A stretch of 64,000 nucleotides of DNA. Source: Rubrivivax sp. GTDB lineage: Bacteria; Pseudomonadota; Gammaproteobacteria; Burkholderiales; Burkholderiaceae_C. The notes under the pieces were generated by a model. That model saw only the letters and a program-made list of their open reading frames with translations, was not told where the DNA came from and searched no databases. This document shows positions 31,739 to 40,980 of this stretch, in pieces. The stretch's first letter is position 1. The number at the start of each line of letters is the position of its first letter. The position numbers and the translations under genes are program-made. The DNA lies in assembly GCA_016719535.1 (NCBI GenBank), contig JADJYX010000001.1, positions 1,054,001-1,118,000 on the forward strand. Direction: 5' to 3'.

Positions 31739-32827
31739 TCAGCCCGCCAGCCCGGCCAGCGCCTGCAGCGCGGCTTCGTGCGCCTGCGCGACGACCTGCC
31801 GCTTCCACGCGGGGGTGTCGGTGTAGAAGGCATCGCGCGTGGCGCGCTTGAGGGCGGCGCGCTGGGCCGCCGGGGCCTCGGGGTGGTTTTCCAGCCACTG
31901 GTCGGCACGCAGCGCCTTCATCACGTCGGCCAGCGGCAGCGTGCCGTATTCGAGCGCGATGCCGGTGTATTCGGCCTGCGCGCATTCGCCGTAGACGGCC
32001 TCGAAGGCCATGCCCGCGAGCCGCGCCGAGGTCGACGAGCCGTCGTAGATCGAGGTCACCGCCGTCCCCCACCAGGCGCGGGCGCGCGCCAGCGTCGCAG
32101 CATCGTCGCGGGCGCTGAAGATGCGCTCGCCGTGGCCGCTGGGCCCCAGTCCGGTGTGCAGGTCGATCCAGGCCAGCCGGGCGCAGCGGCGGGCGTGGTC
32201 CTGCAGCACGTGGCGCCAGATGACGTGGCTCCAGCTCGGGCTGCGGCCGGCGTAGAACAGGCCTTCGGGGTCGTCGTGCTGGCCGCTGCTGACGGCGGTC
32301 TGGTAGGCCTTCATGCCGTGCCTGGCGATGAAGTCGGCAATCGCCTGCTCGGCCGCCGGCGGCGGCGGCCAGTGGGCCGGCACCAGCGCCTTGGCCAGTT
32401 CCGCATAACCTTCGTTGACCGGCAGCGGTTGGTGGAAATCGACGAAGTTGCGGTTGAGATCGATATTTTCCTGTGTCGTGCGCCGCAGCCAGGAAAAGCC
32501 CCAGGGGTTGAGCGCGTGCACGAACAGCACCGCCACGCCGGCGTCTGCAGCCCGTTGACGGAAGCCCGCATCGTGCAGCAGCGCCACCTGGATGCCCGAG
32601 CCGCAGAAGCCCTCCAGCCCATGGCAGCCGCTGCTGACGATCAGCAGCCGCTGCGCATCGGCCGCGCCCAGGCGCGCCACGTCGACGGCCAGTTCCTCGC
32701 CGTCGCGCCCCACCAGCGGGTGGCGGTGGGCATGCGCGTCCAGGCCGGCGGCCTCGGCGGCGGCGAGGAACTTGCCGCGTGCCTCGGCATAGCTTTGCGC
32801 AAAGCCGTCGACGATGGCGTCGCTCAT
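31739..32827 (-). CDS. DUF2817 / M14-like zinc peptidase
   Basis: This 362-residue protein matches the DUF2817 branch of M14 carboxypeptidase-like proteins. A zinc-site pattern GCHGLEG places His69 and Glu72. RRTTQENIDLNRNFVDF near residue 125 and IDLHTGLGPSG near 220 are family blocks, and a late EYGT supplies the likely catalytic Glu. No signal peptide is seen, so it is probably cytoplasmic. It is followed by the YdjM-like gene after 24 bases and preceded by an M20 peptidase gene. Confidence 0.82.
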   Translation of the reverse strand: MSDAIVDGFAQSYAEARGKFLAAAEAAGLDAHAHRHPLVGRDGEELAVDVARLGAADAQRLLIVSSGCHGLEGFCGSGIQVALLHDAGFRQRAADAGVAVLFVHALNPWGFSWLRRTTQENIDLNRNFVDFHQPLPVNEGYAELAKALVPAHWPPPPAAEQAIADFIARHGMKAYQTAVSSGQHDDPEGLFYAGRSPSWSHVIWRHVLQDHARRCARLAWIDLHTGLGPSGHGERIFSARDDAATLARARAWWGTAVTSIYDGSSTSARLAGMAFEAVYGECAQAEYTGIALEYGTLPLADVMKALRADQWLENHPEAPAAQRAALKRATRDAFYTDTPAWKRQVVAQAHEAALQALAGLAG

Positions 32828-32834
32828 CGCGGCC

Positions 32835-34028
32835 TCAGCGGGGGCTGGCCAGCCACTGCTCGGCGATGCGCACCCAGGCGGTGGCACCGAGCGGAATCAG
32901 CTCGTCGTTGAAGTCGTAGTTGGGGTTGTGCAGCATGCACGGGCCCTCGCCATGGCCCATCGTGCGGTGGCTGCCGTCGCCGTTGCCGATGACGAAATAG
33001 CAGCCGCGCTTGGCCTGCAGGAAATAGCTGAAATCCTCCGAGCCCATGGTCGGCTCGTAGGGCAGCACGTTGTCGGCGCCCACCACCTCGCCCAGCACCT
33101 GCTTCGCAAACTCGGTCTCGGCCGCGTGGTTGACGGTGGGCGGGTAGTTGCGGTGGAACTCGAATTCGCAGCGCGCCTCGAACGCGGCGCAGGTCTGCTC
33201 GGCCAGCACCTGCATGCGGCGCTGGATGAGGTCCAGCACCTCGGTGCTGAAGGTACGCACCGTGCCCTGGATCGTGCAGCTGTCGGGGATGACGTTGGTG
33301 GCCTCGCCGGCATGGATCATGGTCACCGAGATCACCGCGGTGTCGATCGGGCGCTTGTTGCGCGTGACGATGGTCTGCAGGGCCTGCACCAGCTGGCAGG
33401 CCACCGGCACCGGATCGACGCCGTTGTGCGGCAGCGCGGCGTGCGCGCCCTTGCCGTGGATGGTGATCCTGAATTCGTTGGAGCTGGCCATCATCGGTCC
33501 GGGCGTCAGCGCGAATTGCCCGACCTTCATGCCCGGCCAGTTGTGCATGCCGAAGATGGCCTCCATCGGGAATTGCTCGAACAGGCCGTCCTTCATCATC
33601 TCGCGCGCGCCGCCACCGCCTTCCTCGGCGGGCTGGAAGACGAGGTAGACGGTGCCGTCGAAGTTGCGGTGCCGGGCCAGGTGCTTGGCCGCGGCCAGCA
33701 GCATCGCGGTGTGGCCGTCGTGGCCGCAGGCGTGCATCTTGCCGTGGTGCTGGCTGCGGTGCGGAAAGTGGTTGTGCTCGGTCATCGGCAGCGCGTCGAT
33801 GTCGGCGCGCAGGCCTACCGCACGATTGGACGTGCCGTTCTTGACGATGCCCACCACGCCCGTCTTGCCCAGCCCGCGGTGGATGGGAATGCCCCAGTCG
33901 GTGAGCGCCTTGGCGATCACGTCCGACGTGCGGGTCTCCTCGAAGCAGAGCTCGGGATGGGCGTGGATGTCGCGGCGCATCGCGGTGATGGCGGCGGCGT
34001 CGGCGAGGATGGATTCGATCATGCGCAT
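32835..34028 (-). CDS. M20 amidohydrolase (hippurate hydrolase-like)
   Basis: This 397-residue cytoplasmic enzyme hydrolyses an N-acyl amino acid or a similar amide; hippurate hydrolase is the nearest named type. Metal ligands lie in HACGHDGH (99-106) and QPAEEG (Glu135-Glu136), with LRADIDALPM and GMHNWPG also present. AGGAC stands five bases before the ATG at 34028, which I prefer to the ATG at 34022. Only 7 bases separate it from the DUF2817 peptidase, so the two probably act in the same peptide or amide breakdown. Confidence 0.88.
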   Translation of the reverse strand: MRMIESILADAAAITAMRRDIHAHPELCFEETRTSDVIAKALTDWGIPIHRGLGKTGVVGIVKNGTSNRAVGLRADIDALPMTEHNHFPHRSQHHGKMHACGHDGHTAMLLAAAKHLARHRNFDGTVYLVFQPAEEGGGGAREMMKDGLFEQFPMEAIFGMHNWPGMKVGQFALTPGPMMASSNEFRITIHGKGAHAALPHNGVDPVPVACQLVQALQTIVTRNKRPIDTAVISVTMIHAGEATNVIPDSCTIQGTVRTFSTEVLDLIQRRMQVLAEQTCAAFEARCEFEFHRNYPPTVNHAAETEFAKQVLGEVVGADNVLPYEPTMGSEDFSYFLQAKRGCYFVIGNGDGSHRTMGHGEGPCMLHNPNYDFNDELIPLGATAWVRIAEQWLASPR

Positions 34029-34132
34029 GGCTGTCCTGCACTCTCGTTCAAGCGGTGCAGCCAGTTTACGGCTGCCGCCGAGCCCCTGCCCGCGCAGGCC
34101 CAAGGGACCGGCGCCTGTGCCATAGTTCTGCG

Positions 34133-36181
34133 ATGAGTCCGACCGCCCCGTCCCGCAGCGTGCGCGGCGCCTGCCCGCACGACTGCCCCGATACCTGCGC
34201 GCTGCTGGTCAGCGTGGAAGGCGGCCGCGTCGTGCGCGTGGCCGGTGACCCCGACCACCCCACCACCCAGGGCGCGCTGTGCACCAAGGTGTCGCGCTAC
34301 CCCGAGCGCACCTACCACCCCGAGCGCGTGCTGCAGCCGCTCAGGCGCATCGGCCCCAAGGGCGCCGGCCAGTTCGAGCCGGTGAGCTGGAACGCGGCGC
34401 TGGACGACATCGCCGCGCGGCTGAAGGCCATCGCCGCACGCGACCCGCAGGCCATCCTGCCCTACAGCTATGCCGGCACCATGGGCCTGGTGCAGGGCGA
34501 ATCGATGGCCATGCGCTTCTTCCACCGGCTGGGCGCGTCGCGGCTGGACCGCACCATCTGCGCCAATGCCGGCGGCGAGGCGCTGGCCGCCACCTACGGC
34601 GGCAAGATCGGCATGCATGTCGAGCATTTCGCCGAATCGAAGCTGATCCTCATCTGGGGCAGCAACTCGATCACCTCCAACCTGCATTTCTGGACCTTCG
34701 CGCAGCAGGCCAAGCGCGCCGGTGCGAAGCTGGTGTGCATCGACCCGCGCCGCAGCGAGACGGCCGAGAAGTGCCACCAGCACATCGCGCTGCTGCCGGG
34801 CACCGACGGCGCTCTGGCGCTGGGCCTGATGCACGAGCTGATTGCGAACGACTGGCTCGACCACGACTACATCGACCGCCATGTCGACGGCTGGCCGGCG
34901 CTGCGCGAACGCGCGCTGCCGTGGACGCCCGAGCGCACCGCCGCCGCCTGCGGCATCACGGCCGACGAGGTGCGGCAGCTGGCGCGCGACTACGGCAGCA
35001 CGCAGCCGGCCGCCATCCGCCTGAACTACGGCATGCAGCGTGCGCATGGCGGCGGCAATGCCGTGCGCCTGGTGGCGCTGCTGCCCTGCCTGACCGGCGC
35101 CTGGCGGCACCGCGCCGGCGGCTTGCTGCTGTCGAGTTCCGGCTGGTTCAAGCACGCGCGCAACGACGCCGGCCTGCAGCGCCCCGACCTGCTGGCCGGA
35201 CGCCACCCGCGCACCATCAACATGGTGACCATCGGCGACGACCTGCAGCGCGAGGCCTCGCCCGCCTTCGGGCCGAAGATCGAGGCGCTGGTCGTCTACA
35301 ACAGCAACCCGGTGGCGGTGGCGCCCGACAGCCGCCAGGTGGTGGCCGGCTTCGCGCGCGAGGATCTCTTCACCGTGGTGCTGGAGCATTTCCTCACCGA
35401 TACCGCCGACCATGCCGACTATGTGCTGCCCGCCACCACGCAGCCCGAGCACTGGGACGTGCACACCACCTACGGCCACACCTATGTGCTGGTCAACGAA
35501 CCGGCGGTGCCGCCGCTGGGCCAGGCGCGGTCGAATGCGGCCATCTTCCGCGCACTGGCCGCCCGCATGGGCTTCGAAGAGCCCTGCTTCGCCGACAGCG
35601 ACGAGGCGCTGGCCCGTTTGGCCATCCACCCCGAGGTGGCGGATTTCGACACCCTGCGCCAGCGCGGCTGGGTCAAGCTGCGCATCCCCGAGGCGCCGTT
35701 TGCCGAGGGCGGCTTCCACACGCCCAGCGGCAAGGCCATCGTCGATGCGCCGGGCCTGGGCGTGCCCGACTTCGTGCCCAACCACGAATGCGCCGAGGCC
35801 GCGCCGGACCTGGCCGCGCGCTACCCGCTGGCGATGATCTCGCCGCCGGCGCGGCATTTCCTCAATTCCACCTTCGTCAACGTGAAGAGCCTGCGCGCCA
35901 TCGAGGGCGAACCGGTCGTCGAGATCCACGCCGACGATGCCGCCGCGCGCGGCATCACCAGCGGGCAGGTGGTGACGGTCTTCAACGACCGCGGCCGCTA
36001 CCGCTGCAAGGCCGAGGTGAGCGCGCGCGCGCGGCCGGGCGTGGTCAACGGCCTGGGCGTGTGGTGGCGCAAATTCGGGCTGGACGGCACCAATGTCAAC
36101 GAATTGACGCACCAGCGGCTGACCGACATCGGCCGCGCGCCCTCGTTCTACGACTGCCTCGTCGAGGTGGTGGCGGACTGA
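34133..36181 (+). CDS. Molybdopterin oxidoreductase with [4Fe-4S] cluster
   Basis: This 682-residue BisC/DMSO-reductase-type protein has an N-terminal cluster motif with C14, C18, C22 and C50. It then has the molybdopterin-binding body and a C-terminal molydopterin dinucleotide-binding domain with NSTFVN near residue 580. A Cys-Ala-Asn-Ala-Gly-Gly segment near residue 145 may supply the metal-side region. No twin-arginine signal is seen, so it is probably cytoplasmic. The substrate is unknown and no partner subunit genes adjoin. The family is usually called assimilatory or formate/thiosulfate type without proof. Confidence 0.85.
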   Translation: MSPTAPSRSVRGACPHDCPDTCALLVSVEGGRVVRVAGDPDHPTTQGALCTKVSRYPERTYHPERVLQPLRRIGPKGAGQFEPVSWNAALDDIAARLKAIAARDPQAILPYSYAGTMGLVQGESMAMRFFHRLGASRLDRTICANAGGEALAATYGGKIGMHVEHFAESKLILIWGSNSITSNLHFWTFAQQAKRAGAKLVCIDPRRSETAEKCHQHIALLPGTDGALALGLMHELIANDWLDHDYIDRHVDGWPALRERALPWTPERTAAACGITADEVRQLARDYGSTQPAAIRLNYGMQRAHGGGNAVRLVALLPCLTGAWRHRAGGLLLSSSGWFKHARNDAGLQRPDLLAGRHPRTINMVTIGDDLQREASPAFGPKIEALVVYNSNPVAVAPDSRQVVAGFAREDLFTVVLEHFLTDTADHADYVLPATTQPEHWDVHTTYGHTYVLVNEPAVPPLGQARSNAAIFRALAARMGFEEPCFADSDEALARLAIHPEVADFDTLRQRGWVKLRIPEAPFAEGGFHTPSGKAIVDAPGLGVPDFVPNHECAEAAPDLAARYPLAMISPPARHFLNSTFVNVKSLRAIEGEPVVEIHADDAAARGITSGQVVTVFNDRGRYRCKAEVSARARPGVVNGLGVWWRKFGLDGTNVNELTHQRLTDIGRAPSFYDCLVEVVAD

Positions 36182-36218
36182 TGGTGGCGGCCGAGGGTGG
36201 CGGACCGATGGCGCGCGG

Positions 36219-37298
36219 GTGCGGCGCGGCCTGATCGTGGCGGGCGCAGGCCTGGTCGGCACGGCGCTGGTGGCCGCTGCCGCCGTCTGCCTGGGCAGCG
36301 GCTGCTCGACGCTGGCCTACTACGGCCAGGCGGTCCATGGCCACCTCGACCTGATCGGCCGCGCGCGCCCGGTGGCCGAGGTGCTGGCCGAGCCGGATAC
36401 CCCCGCGGCGCTGCGCGAGCGCCTGCAGCTCACGCAGGCCTTGCGCGATTTTGCCGTCACCGAGCTCGCGCTGCCCGACAACCGCAGCTACCGCCGTTAC
36501 GCCGACCTGCAGCGCGACGCCGCGGTCTGGAACGTGGTGGCCACGCCCGAACTGTCGCTGACGCTGCAGACCTGGTGCTTTGCGGTGATGGGCTGCGTGG
36601 GCTACCGCGGCTACTACGACCGCGCCGGCGCCGATGCCCTGGCCGCCGGGCTGAGGGCGCAGGGCCTGGAGGTGCAGGTCTATGGCGTGCCCGCCTATTC
36701 GACGCTGGGCTGGACCGATTGGCTGGGCGGCGACCCGCTGCTCAATACCTTCATCCGCTGGCCCGAGGGCGACCTGGCGCGGCTGCTCTTCCACGAACTG
36801 GCGCACCAGGTGGCCTATGCCTCCGACGACACCACGTTCAACGAAAGCTACGCCACCGCGGTCGAGCGCCTGGGCGGCCAGCGCTGGCTGGCCGAGCGCC
36901 CGGCGGCACGCGCCGAGGCCGAGCGCGCCGAGGCCCGCCGCGCCGACTGGCGTGCGCTGATGCAGCGCCAGCGCGAGCGCCTGCAGGCGCTTTATGCCGG
37001 CCCGCTGGACGACGCCGCCAAGCGCGCGCGCAAGGCCGAGCTGATGGCGCAGTGGCGCGCCGAATACGAGGCCCTCAAGCGCGAGCGCTGGGGTGGCTTT
37101 GCCGGCTACGACGCGCTGGTGGCGCGCGCCAACAATGCCAGCTTCGGCGTGCAGGCGGCGTACAACGACCTCGTGCCCGCCTTCGAGCGCCTGTTCGAAC
37201 GCGAAGGCCGCGACTGGCGCCGCTTCCACGCCGAGGTCAAGCGCCTGGCCGCCTTGCCGAAGGACCAGCGCCGCGCCACACTTGAATCCATACGCTGA
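36219..37298 (+). CDS. COG4324 predicted aminopeptidase
   Basis: This 359-residue protein has an N-terminal hydrophobic signal with a possible lipid-attachment Cys29 (LGSGC). A zincin site HELAHQ (His192, Glu193, His196) follows, with a third ligand in NES (Glu209). This matches the PF10023 predicted aminopeptidases. The GTG start at 36219 is 37 bases after the oxidoreductase gene. A long Arg/Glu/Ala-rich helical segment spans about 230-285. Activity has not been shown for the family as far as I know. Confidence 0.8.
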   Translation: MRRGLIVAGAGLVGTALVAAAAVCLGSGCSTLAYYGQAVHGHLDLIGRARPVAEVLAEPDTPAALRERLQLTQALRDFAVTELALPDNRSYRRYADLQRDAAVWNVVATPELSLTLQTWCFAVMGCVGYRGYYDRAGADALAAGLRAQGLEVQVYGVPAYSTLGWTDWLGGDPLLNTFIRWPEGDLARLLFHELAHQVAYASDDTTFNESYATAVERLGGQRWLAERPAARAEAERAEARRADWRALMQRQRERLQALYAGPLDDAAKRARKAELMAQWRAEYEALKRERWGGFAGYDALVARANNASFGVQAAYNDLVPAFERLFEREGRDWRRFHAEVKRLAALPKDQRRATLESIR

Positions 37299-37313
37299 AC
37301 GAAAGAGACGCCC

Positions 37314-37643
37314 GTGCCCGATATCCGCATCCACCGCGAACACCAGCTCGGCCTGGCCAAGGCCCGCAAGGTGGCCTGGGCCTGGGCCGAACATGCCGAG
37401 CAGAAGTTCGACATGGAATGTTCGGTGCTGCAGGGCGAGACCAGCGATACCGTCGAATTCGTGCGCTCGGGCGTGAAGGGGCGGCTGATCGTCGCCGCCG
37501 ACCATTTCGACCTCGATGCCAAGCTCGGCTTTCTGCTCGGCGCCTTTGCCAAGACCATCGAGGGCGAGATCCTGAAAAACCTCGACGAACTGCTGGCCAA
37601 GAGCGCGGCGCCGGCGAAGAAGGCGGCGCGCAAGAAGGCCTGA
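37314..37643 (+). CDS. Polyhydroxyalkanoic acid system protein
   Basis: This 109-residue protein matches the PHA granule-region family (TIGR02610-like), with IRIHREHQLGLAKARK at the start and LDAKLGFLLGAF near residue 70. The tail is Lys/Ala-rich. Members occur with polyhydroxyalkanoate storage genes, but none are in this window. The start is a GTG 15 bases after the aminopeptidase stop with an AAGAGA site before it. Its exact role is unknown. Confidence 0.8.
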   Translation: MPDIRIHREHQLGLAKARKVAWAWAEHAEQKFDMECSVLQGETSDTVEFVRSGVKGRLIVAADHFDLDAKLGFLLGAFAKTIEGEILKNLDELLAKSAAPAKKAARKKA

Positions 37644-37658
37644 GGGCGGCCGTCGGCG

Positions 37659-38645
37659 TCAGCCGTCGACGTCGACCACCAGCCGGCCACGCACCTGACC
37701 GGCCAGGATGCGCGGCGCGGCCTCGATGGCGCCCGACAGGCCCACCTGCTGCGTCAGCGCATCGAGCCGGGCCAGGTCCATCCCGGCGGCCAGGCGCGCC
37801 CACGCCTGCTGCCGGCGCTGCAGCGGCGCCATCACGCTGTCGATGCCATAGAGCGTGACGCCACGCAGGATGAAGGGCGCCACCGAACCCGGAAAGTCCA
37901 TGCCCTGTGCCAGCCCGCAGGCCGCCACCGCGCCGCCGTAGCGCGTGGCCGCGCAGGCATTGGCCAGCGTGTGGCTGCCCACCGCGTCCACCACGCCGGC
38001 AAAGCGTTCCTTGGCCAGCGGCTTGCCCGGGTGGCTGAATTCCTCGCGCGAGATCACCTCGGCCGCGCCCAGGCCCTGCAGGAAGCCGGCTTCGGTCAGG
38101 CGGCCGGTGGACGCCACCACGCGGTAGCCCAGCCCCGCCAGCAGGCTGATCGCCACCGTGCCCACGCCGCCGCTGGCGCCCGTCACCAGCACGTCGCCGT
38201 CGCCGGGGGACAGGCCGTGGCGCTGCAGCGCCATCACGCACAGCATGGCGGTATAGCCCGCAGTGCCGATGGCCATCGCCTGGCGCTCGGACAGCGGCGG
38301 CGGCAGGTGCAGCAGCCAGTCGGCCTTGACGCGCGCGCGCTGTGCCAGGCCGCCCGAATGTGTCTCGCCCACGCCCCAGCCGTTCAGGATCACGCGGTCG
38401 CCGGGGGCGAAGCGGGCGTCGGTGCTGGCTTCCACGGTGCCGGCGAAGTCGATGCCCGCCACCAGTGGAAATTTGCGCACCACCGGGCTCTTGCCGGTGA
38501 TGGCCAGGCCGTCCTTGTAGTTGAGCGTCGACCAGGCCACGCGCACCGTCACGTCGCCGGCGCCCAGCACCTCGTCGCCCACGTCCTTGACGCTGGCGCG
38601 GTAGCCGGCGTCGTCCTTCTCGATCAGCAGGGCCTTGAACGTCAT
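37659..38645 (-). CDS. acuI: Acrylyl-CoA reductase AcuI / YhdH-type oxidoreductase
   Basis: This 328-residue zinc-free medium-chain dehydrogenase resembles YhdH/AcuI, which reduces acryloyl-CoA to propionyl-CoA with NADPH. The blocks STLNYKDGLAITG near residue 40, FAGTVEAS near 67 and the nucleotide fold VTGASGGVGTVA near 153 are intact. No structural or catalytic zinc cysteines are seen. It is convergent with the PHA-system gene. Another quinone oxidoreductase role cannot be excluded. Confidence 0.85.
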   Translation of the reverse strand: MTFKALLIEKDDAGYRASVKDVGDEVLGAGDVTVRVAWSTLNYKDGLAITGKSPVVRKFPLVAGIDFAGTVEASTDARFAPGDRVILNGWGVGETHSGGLAQRARVKADWLLHLPPPLSERQAMAIGTAGYTAMLCVMALQRHGLSPGDGDVLVTGASGGVGTVAISLLAGLGYRVVASTGRLTEAGFLQGLGAAEVISREEFSHPGKPLAKERFAGVVDAVGSHTLANACAATRYGGAVAACGLAQGMDFPGSVAPFILRGVTLYGIDSVMAPLQRRQQAWARLAAGMDLARLDALTQQVGLSGAIEAAPRILAGQVRGRLVVDVDG

Positions 38646-38793
38646 CGGTGTCCCCTTGTCCTGTGTTGCAGGTGTGATGGATGTCGGTCGGGCAGCCTAG
38701 CACGGGGCTGCGGTGCCTTGCGGGTGACGGCTGCGCACGCGCTGGCTACAGTTGCCGGGTCCGCGCGCTGACCCGGCGCGCAGGAGGCGAGCC

Positions 38794-39588
38794 ATGTGCG
38801 ATTGCATTCCATCCAGCCAGCGGTCCCGCGGCGAGCTGCACCCGGGCTGGCTGTCCGGCGGCCGCGTGGTGCACCCCGACGCCCCGGCCGGTGGCGGCGG
38901 CGCGGGGCTGTTCCGCCTGCCCGGCAGCACCGGCACCGGCGGCGGCAGCGCGCTGCTGCCGCACCCCGACGCGCCGGCCGCCGGCGACCTGGACCCGCGC
39001 CGCCTCGACGCCGCGCAAGGCGAGGTGGACAAGGAGAAGAAGCGGCTGCCTGCGCCGGTCGTCGAGAGGGAGAGCACCCAGACCGTCCAGGGCATGACGG
39101 TGCTGCTGCTGCCCGACCTGCAGGGCGTGCCCGGCGTGGGCAGCGCGACGACGCTGCTCGACGAGAGCGAGGGCGGCGCGAGCTACGTGCACGACAAGGG
39201 CACGGGCAAGGTGCTGACGGTGACGGTGGTGCCCTGGAAGGTGACCATCCAGACCTGCTACGGCACCGGCGACGCCAATGCCGACGCCGCCTACGGCCGC
39301 GGCACCACCGACGACGACATCAAGGCCGGCCGCATCACGCTGGGCTTTCACGAAAGCTGTCACCGCGACGATCTCATCGCCTATCTGAAGCAGCATGCAC
39401 CGCCGACCTTTGCCGAGATGGTCGGCAAGCCCAAGGCCGAGGCCGATGCCGAGATCGCACGCTACAAGACGGCGAGCAAGGCCTATTTCAAGGCCGCGCG
39501 CGCACACAGCGAAGCGGTGACCGACGAGACGGGCAAACCCAAGCGCAGCGAATACCTGGCGGCACAGGCGGCCGCGAAGAAGAAGTAG
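38794..39588 (+). CDS. Unrecognised soluble HExxH protein
   Basis: I do not recognise this 264-residue protein. It has a strong AGGAGG site before the ATG. The first 90 residues are rich in Gly, Pro and Ala and contain HPDAPA twice (27-32 and 57-62), without a signal peptide. A globular part follows, with VTVVPWKVTIQTCYGTG near 145-160 and a zincin-like HESCH (His186, Glu187, His190). The tail is Lys/Ala-rich. The HExxH suggests a metalloprotease, but no third ligand is clear. A role as an exported effector or stand-alone peptidase is only a guess. Confidence 0.6.
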   Translation: MCDCIPSSQRSRGELHPGWLSGGRVVHPDAPAGGGGAGLFRLPGSTGTGGGSALLPHPDAPAAGDLDPRRLDAAQGEVDKEKKRLPAPVVERESTQTVQGMTVLLLPDLQGVPGVGSATTLLDESEGGASYVHDKGTGKVLTVTVVPWKVTIQTCYGTGDANADAAYGRGTTDDDIKAGRITLGFHESCHRDDLIAYLKQHAPPTFAEMVGKPKAEADAEIARYKTASKAYFKAARAHSEAVTDETGKPKRSEYLAAQAAAKKK

Positions 39589-39635
39589 TGCGCCGACGCC
39601 GGGCGCGTCATCGGCGTGCACCAGAATGCGCCCGC

Positions 39636-40772
39636 ATGGCGCAGCCCCGATCCATCACCCGACATGTCATCACCGCTGGCCTGGCCGCCCTGACCGCGGC
39701 CCTGCTCGGCGCCTGCGCGCTGCCGGGCAGCGTGACCGAGCCGGCCGGCATGGGGCCGACCGAAGCGCGTGCCGCCGTCGCGCGGCTGCTGCCGCCGAAT
39801 ACCGCCGACCGCGCCGGCTGGGCGGCCGACATCCACGCGGCGCTGGCGACGCTGGCATTGCCGTCGACGCCGCACAACCTGTGCGCGGTGATGGCGGTCG
39901 TCGAACAGGAATCGGGCTACCGCGCCGACCCCGCCGTGCCCGGCCTGCCGGCCATCGCCTGGAAGGAGATCGACCGCCGCGCCGACGCCGCCGGCGTGCC
40001 GCAGCTGGCGGTGCGCGCCGCGCTGGCGCTGACGTCGCCCGACGGCCGCAGCTATGCCGAGCGCATCGACGCCGTGAAGACCGAGCGCCAGCTGAGCGAG
40101 ATCTTCGAGGATTTCATCGGCATGGTGCCGCTGGGCAAGACCTTCTTTGCCAGCCGCAACCCCGTGCGCACCGGCGGGCCGATGCAGGTCAGCATCGCCT
40201 TCGCCGAGGCCCATGTGCAGGCACGACCCTATCCCTACCCGGTGCGCGAGTCGGTGCGGCGCGAAGTCTTCACGCGCCGCGGCGGGCTCTATTTCGGCAC
40301 CGCCCACCTGCTGGCCTACGAGGCGCCCTACCGGCAGCCGATCTACCGTTTTGCCGATTTCAACGCCGGCCGCTGGGCCAGCCGCAATGCGGCCTTCCAG
40401 CAGGCCCTGGGCGTGGCGTCGGGTCTGTCGCTGGCGCTGGACGGCGACCTGCTGCCGCGCGCCAGCGATGCCCCGGCGGGCGAGACCGAACGTGCCGCCC
40501 GCACGCTGGCCGCCCGCCTGGGCCTGACCGAGGCGGCGATCCGCCGCGACCTGGCCCAGGGCGACGATGCCGGCTTCGAGCGCAGCGCGCTCTACGAGCG
40601 GGTCTTCGCCTATGCCGAGAAGCTGGAGCGCAAGACGCTGCCGCGCGCGGTGCTGCCGCGCATCGACCTGCACAGTCCGAAATTGACGCGCCGCCTGACG
40701 ACCGAGTGGTTTGCCCGCCGCGTCGACGAGCGCCACCGCCGCTGCCTGGAGCGCATGGCGCCGCCGGATTGA
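39636..40772 (+). CDS. DUF1615 lipoprotein
   Basis: This 378-residue lipoprotein has a signal peptide with lipobox LGAC (Cys27). It then has a lytic-transglycosylase-like EQESGYRADPAVPGL segment near residue 90, with the rest matching DUF1615. The EQESGY form resembles SLT active-site regions, so a cell-wall-hydrolase role is possible but unproven. It starts 47 bases after the HExxH gene on the same strand, so the pair may be cotranscribed. Confidence 0.8.
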   Translation: MAQPRSITRHVITAGLAALTAALLGACALPGSVTEPAGMGPTEARAAVARLLPPNTADRAGWAADIHAALATLALPSTPHNLCAVMAVVEQESGYRADPAVPGLPAIAWKEIDRRADAAGVPQLAVRAALALTSPDGRSYAERIDAVKTERQLSEIFEDFIGMVPLGKTFFASRNPVRTGGPMQVSIAFAEAHVQARPYPYPVRESVRREVFTRRGGLYFGTAHLLAYEAPYRQPIYRFADFNAGRWASRNAAFQQALGVASGLSLALDGDLLPRASDAPAGETERAARTLAARLGLTEAAIRRDLAQGDDAGFERSALYERVFAYAEKLERKTLPRAVLPRIDLHSPKLTRRLTTEWFARRVDERHRRCLERMAPPD

Positions 40773-40939
40773 ACGTGCGCCCGCCGGGCGTCATGGCGCC
40801 GAGAAAAGTCCGGCGCAAGCGGCTACAGTGCGAACCGCCGCCCGCGCCGGGACCTTGGGTTCCGGCGCCAGATGCCGAAAAGGCCGATGGGCGGCCGGAT
40901 TTGCCGATCATGCGGCAGCACGCGCCAGGGAGTTGAACA

Positions 40940-40961
40940 GGGCACCGCCGCAGCGGTGCCC
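40940..40961. promoter_or_regulatory. Perfect 9-base hairpin in the leader of the rhodanese-fusion gene
   Basis: GGGCACCGC (40940-40948) pairs perfectly with GCGGTGCCC (40953-40961) around a CGCA loop. It ends 19 bases before the ATG at 40981, in a 208-base gap after the DUF1615 gene. No T tract follows, so a simple terminator is unlikely. It may be a regulator-binding palindrome or a leader structure near the ribosome site. Confidence 0.5.
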
Positions 40962-40980
40962 AGGACGCCGGGATTCGAGC

